The translations under genes were made by a program, and so were the position numbers. A model generated the notes under the pieces. The model was not told the DNA's origin. It made no database searches and saw only the letters and a program-made list of their open reading frames with translations. From an uncultured Mucilaginibacter sp. (GTDB lineage: Bacteria > Bacteroidota > Bacteroidia > Sphingobacteriales > Sphingobacteriaceae), in contig CAITEP010000020.1 in the NCBI GenBank assembly GCA_903891475.1, positions 1 through 64,000 on the forward strand: 64,000 nt of DNA, given 5' to 3'. Below are positions 16,330 through 26,157 of the stretch, in pieces; within the stretch, counting starts at the first letter, position 1, and each line of letters opens with the position of its first letter.

Positions 16330-16875
16330 ATGCCATTCAAATACTATTTTTACCATTTAACAGCCAAACGTTTTAATAGGTCCATTTGGCAATTACCATT
16401 AATTATAAACTCAACTCAATATTTGGATACTTTAAAACAAAATCTATATCAACTATGCCATGCCTATATAGATAAGTGCATTGAAGCCAATCTTCAAACG
16501 ATAGCCGATGCCCAAAAGGCATCGAACGATGATACCAAAAGCAGCGCCGGCGATAAATATGAAACTGGCCGTGCCATGATGCAGCAAGAAAAAGACCGCG
16601 GCATGGCACAATTAAACGAAGCCAATAAACAAAAGGTTTTTTTAAATAGCATAGCAACAAACACCTGCCATACCAAGGCCGAAACTGGTAGCCTAATTTT
16701 TACCGACAAGGGCAATTTTTATTTGGCCATAAGCGCAGGGGTTTTGAGGTTTCAAGGTGTTGAATATGTTGCTGTTTCTCCTGCATCACCCATCGGAATG
16801 AAATTAAAAGGACTTGCTGAAGGTCAAAATTTTAGCCTCAATGGCAAAGTTTTTCAAATAAATAAGATTATTTAA
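16330..16875 (+). CDS. GreA/GreB-like C-terminal domain protein, conserved in Bacteroidetes
   Basis: Up to 181 aa. The middle has the block TKSSAGDKYETGRAMMQQEKDRG, which I recognise from a conserved Bacteroidetes family often mislabelled as 3-oxoacyl-ACP synthase. The end, SPASPIGMKLKGLAEGQNF then NGKVFQINKI, matches the SPxG...L.G...G motif of the GreA/GreB FKBP-like C-terminal domain, and an N-terminal helical pair fits a Gre coiled coil. A transcription-factor role is inferred. The first ~30 residues look unlike family members; TTG 16423 (LDTLKQNLYQ) is a likely alternative start. No acyl-transfer active site is visible. Confidence 0.65.
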   Translation: MPFKYYFYHLTAKRFNRSIWQLPLIINSTQYLDTLKQNLYQLCHAYIDKCIEANLQTIADAQKASNDDTKSSAGDKYETGRAMMQQEKDRGMAQLNEANKQKVFLNSIATNTCHTKAETGSLIFTDKGNFYLAISAGVLRFQGVEYVAVSPASPIGMKLKGLAEGQNFSLNGKVFQINKII

Positions 16876-16939
16876 AGTTTTTTTTAAAATAAGCGCATCT
16901 ATTTATGATTTATATAAGGATTCATAAAATATCTATTAC

Positions 16940-16947
16940 TATATTTG
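16940..16947 (+). promoter_or_regulatory. -7 promoter box of the RRM gene
   Basis: TATATTTG is a perfect TANNTTTG box 55 bp before ATG 17003. No clear -33 TTTG is seen. The resulting leader holds a small GCAAG/CTTGC stem. Confidence 0.5.
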
Positions 16948-17002
16948 AGGATAATTAAAAAAGGCAAGCAAAATGGACTTGCTGGTTATAAACTAAATTT
17001 TG

Positions 17003-17392
17003 ATGAATATATTTGTAGGAAGTCTTCCTTTTCAGTTAGAGGAAGCCGATTTAAGAGAGCTTTTTGAAGCTTATGGTGAAGTTAGCACCGTTAAATTAAT
17101 TAGCGACAGGGAAACAGGCAGAAGCAAAGGTTTTGGTTTTGTTGAAATGCCCGACAGCGAAAGCGCTCAAAAGGCAATTGCAGGTTTAAATGGCGCCGAT
17201 GTAAAAGGAAGATCAATTGCAGTAAGCCAGGCTGAAGACAAAAAGCCTAGCGATCGCAGAAGTGGCGGTGGCGGCGGTTACGGCGGAAACCGTGGCGGCG
17301 GTGGCGGTTACGGTGGTAATCGTGGCGGCGGCGGTGGTGGCTATTCAAAAGATGGCAACCGTGGCGGTGGCGGCGGCGGTGGTCGTTGGTAA
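17003..17392 (+). CDS. Glycine-rich RNA-binding protein with one RRM
   Basis: 129-aa protein; the track starts one codon early at TTG 17000, ATG 17003 is the natural start. Residues 1-78 form an RNA recognition motif with RNP2 (IFVGSL) and RNP1 (KGFGFVEM). The tail from about residue 85 is almost pure Gly with Tyr, Asn and Arg (GGYGGNRGGGGG repeats), like cold-inducible glycine-rich RNA-binding proteins of cyanobacteria, plants and Bacteroidetes. It probably binds single-stranded RNA as a chaperone or post-transcriptional regulator, and the tail may promote self-association. It is monocistronic with its own promoter and strong terminator. Confidence 0.92.
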   Translation: MNIFVGSLPFQLEEADLRELFEAYGEVSTVKLISDRETGRSKGFGFVEMPDSESAQKAIAGLNGADVKGRSIAVSQAEDKKPSDRRSGGGGGYGGNRGGGGGYGGNRGGGGGGYSKDGNRGGGGGGGRW

Positions 17393-17403
17393 ATATATCA
17401 TGC

Positions 17404-17444
17404 AAACCCAAAATTTCAATTCTTAAAGCTGAAATTTTGGGTTT
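17404..17444 (+). terminator. Strong terminator hairpin after the RRM gene
   Basis: A perfect 15-bp stem, AAACCCAAAATTTCA with TGAAATTTTGGGTTT (17404-17418 / 17430-17444), 11-nt loop, 11 bp after the stop codon. The A-rich 5' and T-rich 3' sides could allow bidirectional function. Confidence 0.8.
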
Positions 17445-17669
17445 CATACTTATTAGATTGCTTTTATAAGGCCTTTAAAAATATATTTGTGTTTTTATTT
17501 TCTTTATAAACTGGTTTTCTTTACCCAAAAAGCATTTAATAATATATTTATTCGTGCTATTAAACTTAGTTCGGACTATTTAGCCCGATTAGAAAGTTAT
17601 ATTTAATATTTTAATGTTGAATATGAATCTGTGCGGTTTAGGTACTTTAAGGTTGATATTGTTTAAAAT

Positions 17670-17882
17670 TTAAGCAGTTTTTTCTAGATAAATTTTTTGA
17701 CAATTTTCATCTAACAAGTATGCATCTCCCTGCTTACCCCTAATCCAGCTGCAAAGCTTGTTTTCTCTGCTACTTCCTTTTATTTCTATTTCTTCATCAA
17801 TCCATTCCACGCCATCAATCTCAATAAATGGTTTGCTATTAACCTGTTCCGATTTTTTTAATGTCAATATCCTTATAGCCAT
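17670..17882 (-). CDS. Small hypothetical protein
   Basis: 70-aa acidic/charged protein (MAIRILTLKKSEQ) without signal peptide, membrane segment or recognised motif. I keep it as real because a convincing Bacteroidetes promoter faces it (perfect TACCTTTG, then TTTG 16 bp further upstream) and because it fills a gap with no competing gene. It has a mixed strand-like composition (FIEIDGVEWIDEEIEI) that could form a small beta-sheet. Function is unknown. Confidence 0.6.
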   Translation of the reverse strand: MAIRILTLKKSEQVNSKPFIEIDGVEWIDEEIEIKGSSRENKLCSWIRGKQGDAYLLDENCQKIYLEKTA

Positions 17883-17901
17883 GATTTAAACAATTTATAA
17901 C

Positions 17902-17929
17902 CAAAGGTATTAGTCTTCAATCACACAAA
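17902..17929 (-). promoter_or_regulatory. Promoter of the 70-aa gene
   Basis: On the minus strand TTTG (17929-17926) and TACCTTTG (17909-17902) are 16 bp apart; the -7 box lies 19 bp before the ATG at 17882. Confidence 0.6.
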
Positions 17930-18045
17930 AAAGCGTTATTATACTAGTTTTATAGCGTAGAACTACGTAATTTTTAAAGTGTAATTTGCTGAAACATGTA
18001 AGTTTGGTAGTTTGAAACTATCAAACTTAATTAAAAAGGGCTTTG

Positions 18046-18936
18046 CTAATCCATTCCTTTTAAAAAAGATGAATTCTCCAGCATTAACCTAAAATTGGTG
18101 GGGTTAATAATATCATTATGTGGTTTTAAGCTATGGATAAAAATAAGTCGGTTATTTTTTAAAATTGCTTTTGTAAGGTCTTTTTCTTCTAATTCAATAT
18201 AGGCTATTTTTTCATCAGCCAATAATTGTACCATATGTTTGCTTTCCTCTAAGGTGCCTTCACCATAGTTGGTAAATAAATGGATAAATCTATGTTTTCT
18301 ATCCCCTTTTAGCCAATCCATAAACTTATCTGTCTGACCATAAAGTGCATCAAACAGCATAGCCTCTTCAATAGGTAAACCGCCGTTTTGTATAATAAAT
18401 GCCATTACTCTATACGCGCCACTATGCCCTGCTAAAATAATATTACCTGGCAAGCAGTTTTTATCGGCTAGTTGTTTGGCTTTTAGGGCATTTAATACAT
18501 CGTTGTTCAATAGTTTAAATTCGCCTTTATTTTCAAGTTTTCCACCATAGCTATCAGGCGCATTGAAAGCGGTTTCTGGCAAAACCAAAACCGCATTTCG
18601 CTTGGATGCTATAAATTGTTTAATCAACTCATAGCGCACAGCTGCACTGTCAATATGGTTACCCCAACCGTGAAACCAATATATCAGGTCGACCTTTTTG
18701 TTGGCTGCCAAATTTTTTGGCACTACTATCAATACCGAACTATCCTGGTAATGTTGTTGAGCCGAATACAGTTTCCCATCATAAAAATGTCCTTTGCTAC
18801 GCCCGGTATCAGGGAATGAAGTATGCGCCGAAGTAATATGAAAAATAATGGCGTTCTCATTATCTTGGGCTTTCAATGCCTTGGTGAACAACATCGCCCA
18901 AACAAAAAACAGGTATTTAAGGATTGATTTAACCAT
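18046..18936 (-). CDS. Exported alpha/beta-hydrolase-fold protein, putative esterase
   Basis: 296-aa protein with an N-terminal signal peptide (FVWAMLFTKALKAQ). Alpha/beta-hydrolase features are visible: YWFHGWGNH gives the HG oxyanion-hole motif, ILAGHSGAYR the nucleophile elbow (GHSGA, last Gly replaced by Ala), and SLKPHNDII a likely catalytic His. An Asp in MLFDALYGQ or nearby could complete the triad. Probably periplasmic or surface esterase/lipase-like; substrate unknown. Transcribed with the minus strand, it starts 27 bp after the end of the GNAT gene, so the two may form an operon. Confidence 0.65.
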   Translation of the reverse strand: MVKSILKYLFFVWAMLFTKALKAQDNENAIIFHITSAHTSFPDTGRSKGHFYDGKLYSAQQHYQDSSVLIVVPKNLAANKKVDLIYWFHGWGNHIDSAAVRYELIKQFIASKRNAVLVLPETAFNAPDSYGGKLENKGEFKLLNNDVLNALKAKQLADKNCLPGNIILAGHSGAYRVMAFIIQNGGLPIEEAMLFDALYGQTDKFMDWLKGDRKHRFIHLFTNYGEGTLEESKHMVQLLADEKIAYIELEEKDLTKAILKNNRLIFIHSLKPHNDIINPTNFRLMLENSSFLKGMD

Positions 18937-18963
18937 GATTATGCAACTTAAAGCTAAAAAAAT

Positions 18964-19509
18964 TTAAACAGACTCTTTATTTATTTTGTACAAGATATGG
19001 GTTTTTAAATCATCCCCATCATCCAGCATAGGGTGTTCAAAATAACCTTGAAAAATCATACCTATCTTAATCATTACCCTTGCCGACGGCGTATTGCTTA
19101 CAGTTGTAAATGAATAAATTTCAGGAATATCAAATTCCTCAAAACCTAATTTTAAACAAGCCATTGCCGCTTCGGTAGCAAAACCTTGTCCCCAATTTTG
19201 CTTACTTAATCGCCAACCAATTTCAACGCAGGGTGTAAAATAACTCTCAAACCTTGGGTGCGATAAGCCTGTAAAACCCATAAATTCATGATTATCTTTC
19301 CGCTCCACCGCAAAAAATCCATAGCCATAATCATCAATATGCTTGCTCAGTCGCTTAATTTGCAGCAAACTTTCCTCCTTGGTATGAGTAGTTGGGAAAT
19401 ATCGCATCACCTCCTTATCCTGATTTAACACAATGTAAGGTGCTTCATCGCTACTTTTCCATTGTCTTAAAATCAGTCTATGGGTTTCTACATATACTTT
19501 ATCAAGCAT
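18964..19509 (-). CDS. GNAT N-acetyltransferase (RimJ/RimL type)
   Basis: 181-aa GNAT. The start VETHRLILRQWKSSDEAPY is the typical RimJ/RimL N-terminus, followed by GYGFFAVERKDNHEFMGFTGL and EIGWRLSKQNWGQGFATEAAMACL, the acetyl-CoA-binding motif A (WGQGFATEA). It would acetylate a protein N-terminus, amino acid or small amine; target not known. It is the upstream member of a possible two-gene unit with the esterase-like gene. Confidence 0.88.
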   Translation of the reverse strand: MLDKVYVETHRLILRQWKSSDEAPYIVLNQDKEVMRYFPTTHTKEESLLQIKRLSKHIDDYGYGFFAVERKDNHEFMGFTGLSHPRFESYFTPCVEIGWRLSKQNWGQGFATEAAMACLKLGFEEFDIPEIYSFTTVSNTPSARVMIKIGMIFQGYFEHPMLDDGDDLKTHILYKINKESV

Positions 19510-19898
19510 ATTGGTTAAATATTTTAGGGTGCTTTTTTAGCTAATTTAGGGTATTTCTTTTAAAATCAGCGTCAATATAGCTAAAACGGTGCCATGTGAG
19601 GTGTTTTGTATATAAATTTAAAAAAATCAGCTGATTTATATCCGATTTATTTCGATTTCCATACTAAAATGCCCTGAATCGCATCATTTATTTAAAAAAA
19701 ACAGACTTTTTATTAAAAAAACCAAATAAGGTAAATTATTAAAGTACGAATAAATTGGCTTAATAATTGTTAAATTTATAAAAATACTCAAAAAAAAGTA
19801 TTCTTTATTTAATTTTTTTTAAAAGTATTAAGATATTTTAAATTAAATTTTTCAATCAGTATCTTCGTAGTTACACCATTTATAAACAGGTTATAAAA

Positions 19899-22800
19899 AT
19901 GGATCAAACTATAAACGAACAGGGTCTTTACCGACCAGAATTTGAACACGACTCATGCGGAACGGGTTTCATCACCAATATTAATGGTCAAAAATCGCAC
20001 CAAATTGTTAGTGACGCGCTTACCATGCTCGAAAATATGGAACATCGCGGGGCTTGCGGTTGCGACCCTGAATCAGGCGATGGTGCCGGTATATTGATAC
20101 AACTTCCCCATGAATTTTTCATGGAGGAATGCTCAAACCTCGAAATTAGCTTACCCGAGCCAGGCGAATACGGTGTAGGGATGATATTTTACCCTAAAGA
20201 TTCGGCACAAAAAAAAGCTTGCCGCACTGTTATCAGTAATGCGATTGAAAAATTTGGTTTGCATAAATTAGGCGAGCGTAAATTAAGCGTCAACTCATCT
20301 ATTATTGGTGAAACCGCCCACAAGGTAGAGCCCGATTTTGAGCAGATATTTATATTACGCCCGCAACATATTACCAATGTTGATGATTTTGAACGTAAAT
20401 TATATGTTTTACGCCGTTATATCAACAAAACCATTACCGAAATGCACAAGGCTGCTGCCGAGTCGTTTTACTTTACTTCGCTATCCTGCAAAACCATCAT
20501 ATACAAAGGTCAGCTAACCACTTACCAATTGCGTAATTTTTTTGCCGATTTGAGCGACCCACGCATCGCCTCTGGCTTTGCCATGATTCACTCCAGGTTC
20601 TCAACCAATACCTTCCCGTCATGGAAGTTGGCACAACCCTTTAGGTTAATTGCCCATAATGGCGAGATCAATACCCTTACAGGGAATTTAAACTGGTTTT
20701 ATTCGGGATTAAAATCATATGCTTCCGCTTATTTCACCAAGGAAGAAATGGAAATGTTGTTGCCTGTAATTGATAATAACCAGTCGGATTCTGCCTGTTT
20801 GGATAATATTATCGAGATTTTATTGCATACCGGTCGCTCCCTGCCACACGTAATGATGATGCTGGTACCTGAAGCATGGGATGGCAATGAACAAATGGAC
20901 CCGCTTAAAAAGGCCTTCTACGAGTTTCATGCCACCTTAATGGAGCCTTGGGATGGTCCAGCAGCTATTACATTTACCGACGGTAAACTAATTGGTGCCT
21001 TGTTAGATAGGAACGGATTGCGCCCATTACGCTATGTGGTTACCAATGATGGCAGGGTAATTGCCGCGTCGGAAGCGGGTGTACTAGGTTTAGACGAAAG
21101 TTTGGTTTTGCGTAAAGGCCGTTTACAACCCGGCAAAATGTTGTTGATTGATACCGAAAAAGGTAAAATAATAACCGATGATGAAATAAAACACGAAATT
21201 GCTTCCCGTCAGCCTTATGGCCGTTGGTTAGAGAATTATAAGATACAGTTAAGTGAATTGGCCGAACCGAGATTGGCTTTTGCTAGTTTAACAGAAGATT
21301 CCGTTTATCGTTACCAACAGGTTTTTGGTTATACCCGCGAAGATATTGATACCATTATAAAGCCAATGGCATTGGATGGTAAAGAACCAATAGGCTCAAT
21401 GGGAACGGATGTTCCTTTGGCTATCCTGTCCGACAAACCCCAACATTTATCAAGCTATTTCAAACAATTTTTCGCGCAAGTTACCAACCCGCCAATCGAC
21501 CCGATTCGTGAGCGTTTGGTAATGAGCTTATCAACCTTTATAGGTAATAACGGGAATTTATTGGATGAAGATAAAATGCATTGCCATTGCGTGGTGCTTA
21601 AACATCCTATCCTGAAAAATCACCAACTCGAGAAATTGAGGAGTATTGATACCGGAATGTTCCATGCAAAAACATTGCAGACTTATTATAATGCCGATGG
21701 CCAACCAGGCAGCTTAGAGCGGGGTATAGCCCGACTATGCCGCTATGCCGAAGATTCGGTAGATGATGGTTTTGAGGTGTTGATATTATCCGACCGTGCG
21801 ATTGACTCCGACCATGCGCCTATACCATCTTTATTGGCGGTATCAGCTGTTCACCATCATTTAATTAGGATAGGTAGGAGGGGAGCTGTAGGTATTGTTG
21901 TTGAAACCGGAGATACCTGGGAAGTACACCATTTTGCCTGCTTGTTGGCATTTGGCGCTACTGCCATTAATCCATATCTGGCACTATCCACAATTGAAAC
22001 GCTTAAAAACAATGGTGGATTAGAAACCAATTTGGATATTAAAACGCTACATAAAAACTATGTAAAATCAATAAACGATGGCTTGTTAAAGATATTCTCT
22101 AAAATGGGTATCTCTACCTTGCAATCGTATCATGGTTCGCAAGTTTTCGAAATTTTGGGTCTTAACCAGTCGGTTGTTGATAAATATTTTACAGGTGCGG
22201 TAACCCGGATAGGTGGTTTAGGTTTAGACGAAATTGCCCGCGAATCGTTATGCAAACATAAACTGGGCTTCGGTGCTAAAAACGCCCAGCGTCTATTGCC
22301 CGAAGGTGGTATTTACCAATGGAAACGCCGTGGCGAACAACATTTGTTTAACCCAACCACGGTACATTTATTACAGCACGCTACCCGTAGCAATAGCTAC
22401 GAAGTTTATAAAAACTATGCCAAGGAGGTAAACAGCCAAAGCGAAAAGCATTTCACTATTCGAGGTATGCTTGATTTTGCCCACCATCGTGAATCCATCA
22501 GCATTGAGGAGGTAGAACCAGCCGAAAACATCATGAAGCGTTTTGCTACAGGTGCCATGTCGTTCGGTTCCATTTCGCACGAGGCGCACAGTACCATGGC
22601 TATTGCCATGAACCGTATTGGCGGAAAAAGCAATACCGGCGAAGGTGGCGAGGACGAAATTAGGTATACCGTTTTAGAAAACGGCGATTCCATGCGCTCG
22701 GCCATTAAGCAAGTAGCTTCCGCAAGGTTTGGGGTAACCTCCAATTATCTTACCAATGCCGATGAGTTACAAATAAAAATGGCACAAGGTGCTAAACCTG

Positions 22801-24416
22801 GGGAGGGCGGACAATTACCGGGCCACAAGGTAGATGACTGGATTGCAAAAACCCGTCACTCAACACCGGGTGTAGGCTTGATATCTCCACCGCCACACCA
22901 TGATATATACTCGATTGAAGATTTGGCGCAGCTAATATTCGATCTGAAAAATGCTAACCGTGCAGCCCGTATCAATGTAAAATTGGTATCAAAGGCAGGG
23001 GTTGGTACCATAGCCGCAGGTGTTGCTAAGGCACATGCCGATGTTATTTTAATTGCCGGGTACGACGGGGGTACAGGTGCATCACCAATAAGCTCTATCA
23101 AACATGCTGGTTTACCTTGGGAACTTGGTTTAACCGAAGCGCATCAAACATTGGTACGTAATAAACTGCGTAGCCGTGTGGTATTGCAAACCGACGGACA
23201 GTTAAAAACAGGGCGCGATTTAGCCATTGCCTGTTTAATGGGTGCCGAAGAATGGGGCGTAGCTACAGCGGCATTGGTTGCCGGAGGCTGTATCATGATG
23301 CGTAAATGCCATTTGAATACTTGTCCGGTTGGTGTTGCTACCCAAGACCCTGAATTACGTAAACTATTCTCGGGCAAACCCGAACATATCGTAAACCTTT
23401 TCCGCTTTATGGCCGAGGAGTTGCGCGAAATTATGGCCGAATTAGGCTTCCGTACTATAAATGAAATGGTTGGTCGCGTGCAGTTTTTAAAGGTGAAAGA
23501 CGGCTTGAAAAGCTGGAAAGCCAAAAAAATCGACCTTTCAGGTATCTTGCATCCGGTGAATAATCCTAAAGAGGTTACCCTTTATAATAGCGAAAAGCAA
23601 GATCATGGCATGGACGCTATCATAGATTGGAAACTATTGGAAGCCGCGCAACCCGCATTGGAAGATAAAACCCCTGTTTTCGCGACTTATGAGGTGCGCA
23701 ATGTGGATAGGACTATTGGTACCTTGCTATCAAACGAGATATCCAAAAAGTATGGTTCGGCTGGCTTGCCCGATAATACCATCAACTATAAATTTAAAGG
23801 CTCAGCCGGACAAAGCTTTGGCGCATTTGCTACCAAGGGCATATCATTTGAGTTGGAAGGCGAAGCGAATGACTATGTAGGCAAAGGGCTTTCGGGCGCG
23901 CAATTGGCAATTTATCCGGCCGAAAAAGCAACCTTTACGCCAGAAGAAAATATCATTATTGGTAACGTAGCCTTATATGGCGCTACCTCGGGCGAAGTAT
24001 TTATCCGTGGTATGGCTGGCGAACGTTTCGCGGTGCGTAACTCGGGTGCTACTACCGTAGTGGAAGGTATAGGCGACCATGGTTGCGAATACATGACTGG
24101 CGGTCGCGCGCTAATTTTGGGCGAGACCGGGCGCAATTTTGCCGCTGGTATGAGTGGAGGTATTGCCTGGGTATATAATCCTAATAACACCTTTAAGGAT
24201 AACTGCAATATGGAAATGGTTGACCTTGACCCATTAAGTAGTAAAGATTCGGAACAGATAAAGGCGCTGTTGCGCAAGCACATCAGCCTTACAGGTAGCA
24301 AAGTGGCCAAGCATATATTAGATAATTGGGATATAGCCTCTACGCAATTTGTAAAGGTGTATCCTAAGGAGTACAAAAAAGTTTTAGAGAAATTAGAATA
24401 TCAAACTATCAGCTAA
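19899..24416 (+). CDS. gltB: Glutamate synthase large subunit (NADPH-GOGAT alpha)
   Basis: 1505-aa subunit converting glutamine plus 2-oxoglutarate to two glutamates, with GltD supplying electrons. An N-terminal class II glutaminase domain has its catalytic Cys20 (FEHDSCGTGF) after a 19-residue propeptide. The central domain and FMN-binding synthase domain follow (PGEGGQLPGHKV, AGYDGGTGASPIS), with the 3Fe-4S cysteines in MMRKCHLNTCPVGVATQ. The C-terminal GXGXG beta-helix domain contains MTGGRALILGETGRNFAAGM. The stop codon overlaps the gltD start (TAATG). The 389-bp upstream spacer is very AT-rich; the best -7 box is TATCTTCG at 19860, one mismatch from consensus. Confidence 0.98.
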   Translation: MDQTINEQGLYRPEFEHDSCGTGFITNINGQKSHQIVSDALTMLENMEHRGACGCDPESGDGAGILIQLPHEFFMEECSNLEISLPEPGEYGVGMIFYPKDSAQKKACRTVISNAIEKFGLHKLGERKLSVNSSIIGETAHKVEPDFEQIFILRPQHITNVDDFERKLYVLRRYINKTITEMHKAAAESFYFTSLSCKTIIYKGQLTTYQLRNFFADLSDPRIASGFAMIHSRFSTNTFPSWKLAQPFRLIAHNGEINTLTGNLNWFYSGLKSYASAYFTKEEMEMLLPVIDNNQSDSACLDNIIEILLHTGRSLPHVMMMLVPEAWDGNEQMDPLKKAFYEFHATLMEPWDGPAAITFTDGKLIGALLDRNGLRPLRYVVTNDGRVIAASEAGVLGLDESLVLRKGRLQPGKMLLIDTEKGKIITDDEIKHEIASRQPYGRWLENYKIQLSELAEPRLAFASLTEDSVYRYQQVFGYTREDIDTIIKPMALDGKEPIGSMGTDVPLAILSDKPQHLSSYFKQFFAQVTNPPIDPIRERLVMSLSTFIGNNGNLLDEDKMHCHCVVLKHPILKNHQLEKLRSIDTGMFHAKTLQTYYNADGQPGSLERGIARLCRYAEDSVDDGFEVLILSDRAIDSDHAPIPSLLAVSAVHHHLIRIGRRGAVGIVVETGDTWEVHHFACLLAFGATAINPYLALSTIETLKNNGGLETNLDIKTLHKNYVKSINDGLLKIFSKMGISTLQSYHGSQVFEILGLNQSVVDKYFTGAVTRIGGLGLDEIARESLCKHKLGFGAKNAQRLLPEGGIYQWKRRGEQHLFNPTTVHLLQHATRSNSYEVYKNYAKEVNSQSEKHFTIRGMLDFAHHRESISIEEVEPAENIMKRFATGAMSFGSISHEAHSTMAIAMNRIGGKSNTGEGGEDEIRYTVLENGDSMRSAIKQVASARFGVTSNYLTNADELQIKMAQGAKPGEGGQLPGHKVDDWIAKTRHSTPGVGLISPPPHHDIYSIEDLAQLIFDLKNANRAARINVKLVSKAGVGTIAAGVAKAHADVILIAGYDGGTGASPISSIKHAGLPWELGLTEAHQTLVRNKLRSRVVLQTDGQLKTGRDLAIACLMGAEEWGVATAALVAGGCIMMRKCHLNTCPVGVATQDPELRKLFSGKPEHIVNLFRFMAEELREIMAELGFRTINEMVGRVQFLKVKDGLKSWKAKKIDLSGILHPVNNPKEVTLYNSEKQDHGMDAIIDWKLLEAAQPALEDKTPVFATYEVRNVDRTIGTLLSNEISKKYGSAGLPDNTINYKFKGSAGQSFGAFATKGISFELEGEANDYVGKGLSGAQLAIYPAEKATFTPEENIIIGNVALYGATSGEVFIRGMAGERFAVRNSGATTVVEGIGDHGCEYMTGGRALILGETGRNFAAGMSGGIAWVYNPNNTFKDNCNMEMVDLDPLSSKDSEQIKALLRKHISLTGSKVAKHILDNWDIASTQFVKVYPKEYKKVLEKLEYQTIS

Positions 24417-25894
24417 TGGGAAAAGTAACAGGATTTCAGGAGTATAACAGGGAAATGCCCGAGAAAACCCCGGTTGCCGAACGGGTAAAAAATTATAAGG
24501 AATTTGTACACCTCTACCCGGAAGAAAAACTGAACCAACAATCGGCTCGTTGTATGAATTGTGGCATACCGTTTTGCCATTCAGGTTGTCCGCTTGGCAA
24601 TATTATTCCCGAGTTTAACGATGCTGTTTATCGTAAAAATTGGGAAGAGGCTTATACTATATTATCCTCCACCAATAACTTTCCGGAGTTTACCGGGCGT
24701 ATTTGTCCCGCTCCATGCGAATCAGCTTGTGTATTAGGTATCAATAAGCCAGCCGTAGCCATCGAGGAAATTGAAAAACATATTATAGAAATTGCCTACT
24801 CAAAAAACTTGGTTAAACCAGTTGCCCCATTGGTGAAAACAGGTAAAAAAGTGGCCGTTATAGGCTCTGGTCCTGCAGGTTTGGCTGCAGCAGCGCAATT
24901 AAGCAAGGCTGGCCATAAGGTAACCGTTTTTGAGCGTGATGATAAGCCCGGAGGTTTATTGCGCTATGGCATTCCCGATTTTAAATTGGAAAAATGGGTA
25001 ATTGACCGCCGTATTGCCATTATGGAGCAGGATGGGGTTGAGTTTAAATGTAATGTAGAGGTTGGTAAAGATATAGCCGCCGAAGAAATTACCCGTACAC
25101 ATGATGCGGTGGTATTAGCTGGAGGTTCTACTATTCCACGTAATCTTAACATCCCCGGAAGGGAACTAAAAGGCATCCATTTCGCGATGGACTTTTTAAA
25201 ACAGCAAAATAAAAGAGTGAGTGATACCGCCTTTTACACCGAAAATATTTTAGCTACCGATAAAGATGTAGTGGTAATAGGTGGTGGAGATACAGGATCA
25301 GACTGCGTTGGGACAAGCAACCGTCAGGGGGCAAAGTCAATTAAGCAGTTTGAGGTAATGGTACAACCACCTGCGCAACGTACTGCTAATATGCCTTGGC
25401 CAACTTATCCTATGGTGCTGAAAACCACCAGCAGCCACGAAGAAGGTGCCGAACGCTTTTGGGGAATTAATACCGAAGAGTTTTTGGGCGACGAACATGG
25501 AAACCTGCGTGCACTAAAAGTGGTGGATGTTAGCTGGGAACTGGATGTAATGGGCAGGCCAATTAAATTTAACAGGGTAGAAGGTTCTGAGCGCGAGATA
25601 CCTTGTCAGCGTGTGTTTTTAGCCATGGGCTTTTTACACCCGCAACATATAGGTTTGGTTGAGAACCTGGGTGTAGAGCTGGATGAGCGCAAAAACGTAA
25701 AAGCCCAAGAGGGCGTTTACCGCACCAATGTAAGCAAGGTCTTTGCAGCTGGTGACATGCGCAGGGGACAATCATTGGTAGTTTGGGCCATATCCGAAGG
25801 CCGTGAAGCTGCCCGCAAGGTGGACGAGTTTTTAATGGGGCATTCATTGCTGGAAAGTAAAGACGCCATCAATCAATTTGAACAAGCATTTTAA
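24416..25894 (+). CDS. gltD: Glutamate synthase small subunit
   Basis: 492-aa NAD(P)H- and FAD-binding beta subunit of glutamate synthase, passing electrons from NAD(P)H to GltB. N-terminal cysteine clusters for two 4Fe-4S centres are visible in [18 protein letters not shown] and [14 protein letters not shown]. The FAD motif is [19 protein letters not shown], the NAD(P)H motif [14 protein letters not shown], and the C-terminal FAD contact [17 protein letters not shown]. Translation is coupled to gltB by a 1-bp overlap. Two hairpins, the second with a T-run, follow the stop codon. Confidence 0.98.
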   Translation: MGKVTGFQEYNREMPEKTPVAERVKNYKEFVHLYPEEKLNQQSARCMNCGIPFCHSGCPLGNIIPEFNDAVYRKNWEEAYTILSSTNNFPEFTGRICPAPCESACVLGINKPAVAIEEIEKHIIEIAYSKNLVKPVAPLVKTGKKVAVIGSGPAGLAAAAQLSKAGHKVTVFERDDKPGGLLRYGIPDFKLEKWVIDRRIAIMEQDGVEFKCNVEVGKDIAAEEITRTHDAVVLAGGSTIPRNLNIPGRELKGIHFAMDFLKQQNKRVSDTAFYTENILATDKDVVVIGGGDTGSDCVGTSNRQGAKSIKQFEVMVQPPAQRTANMPWPTYPMVLKTTSSHEEGAERFWGINTEEFLGDEHGNLRALKVVDVSWELDVMGRPIKFNRVEGSEREIPCQRVFLAMGFLHPQHIGLVENLGVELDERKNVKAQEGVYRTNVSKVFAAGDMRRGQSLVVWAISEGREAARKVDEFLMGHSLLESKDAINQFEQAF

Positions 25895-25906
25895 GCATTA
25901 AATACG

Positions 25907-25930
25907 TTACCATTGGGTTGTCAATGGTAA
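25907..25930 (+). repeat. Perfect 9-bp inverted repeat downstream of gltD
   Basis: TTACCATTG / CAATGGTAA with loop GGTTGT, 12 bp after the gltD stop codon. It lacks a T-run, so it may be a 3' stabilising hairpin or binding site rather than a terminator. Confidence 0.6.
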
Positions 25931-25968
25931 TATAAATTCAAAACAAAACAAATCAAATCAATCAATCG

Positions 25969-26003
25969 GGTCGGGTTAGCGCAAGCTTCCCGGCCTTTTT
26001 TTT
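25969..26003 (+). terminator. Intrinsic terminator of gltBD
   Basis: Stem GGTCGGG (25969-25975) with CCCGGCC (25989-25995), one G-U pair, 13-nt loop, directly followed by eight T residues. Confidence 0.85.
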
Positions 26004-26157
26004 GCTCTTATTGCTGTTTTAATTCAAATAAAAATCACGTCAAAAGAAAAACAATTATTTATAAAAATAAAAAAGGTTATAAATTCTTTATTTAAAAAAA
26101 ATATTTTCATATTTATACACTAAACTATCTACTGTCTTATAAAAACATCTATCCACA

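Noticed and set aside
17247-17447. 66-aa minus-strand ORF rich in His/Arg
   Set aside because: Shadow of the glycine-rich tail of the RRM gene and its terminator; composition is explained by the GGC/GGT repeats on the other strand.
23912-24376. 154-aa minus-strand ORF inside gltB
   Set aside because: Antisense to the conserved GXGXG domain; no start context and no motif.
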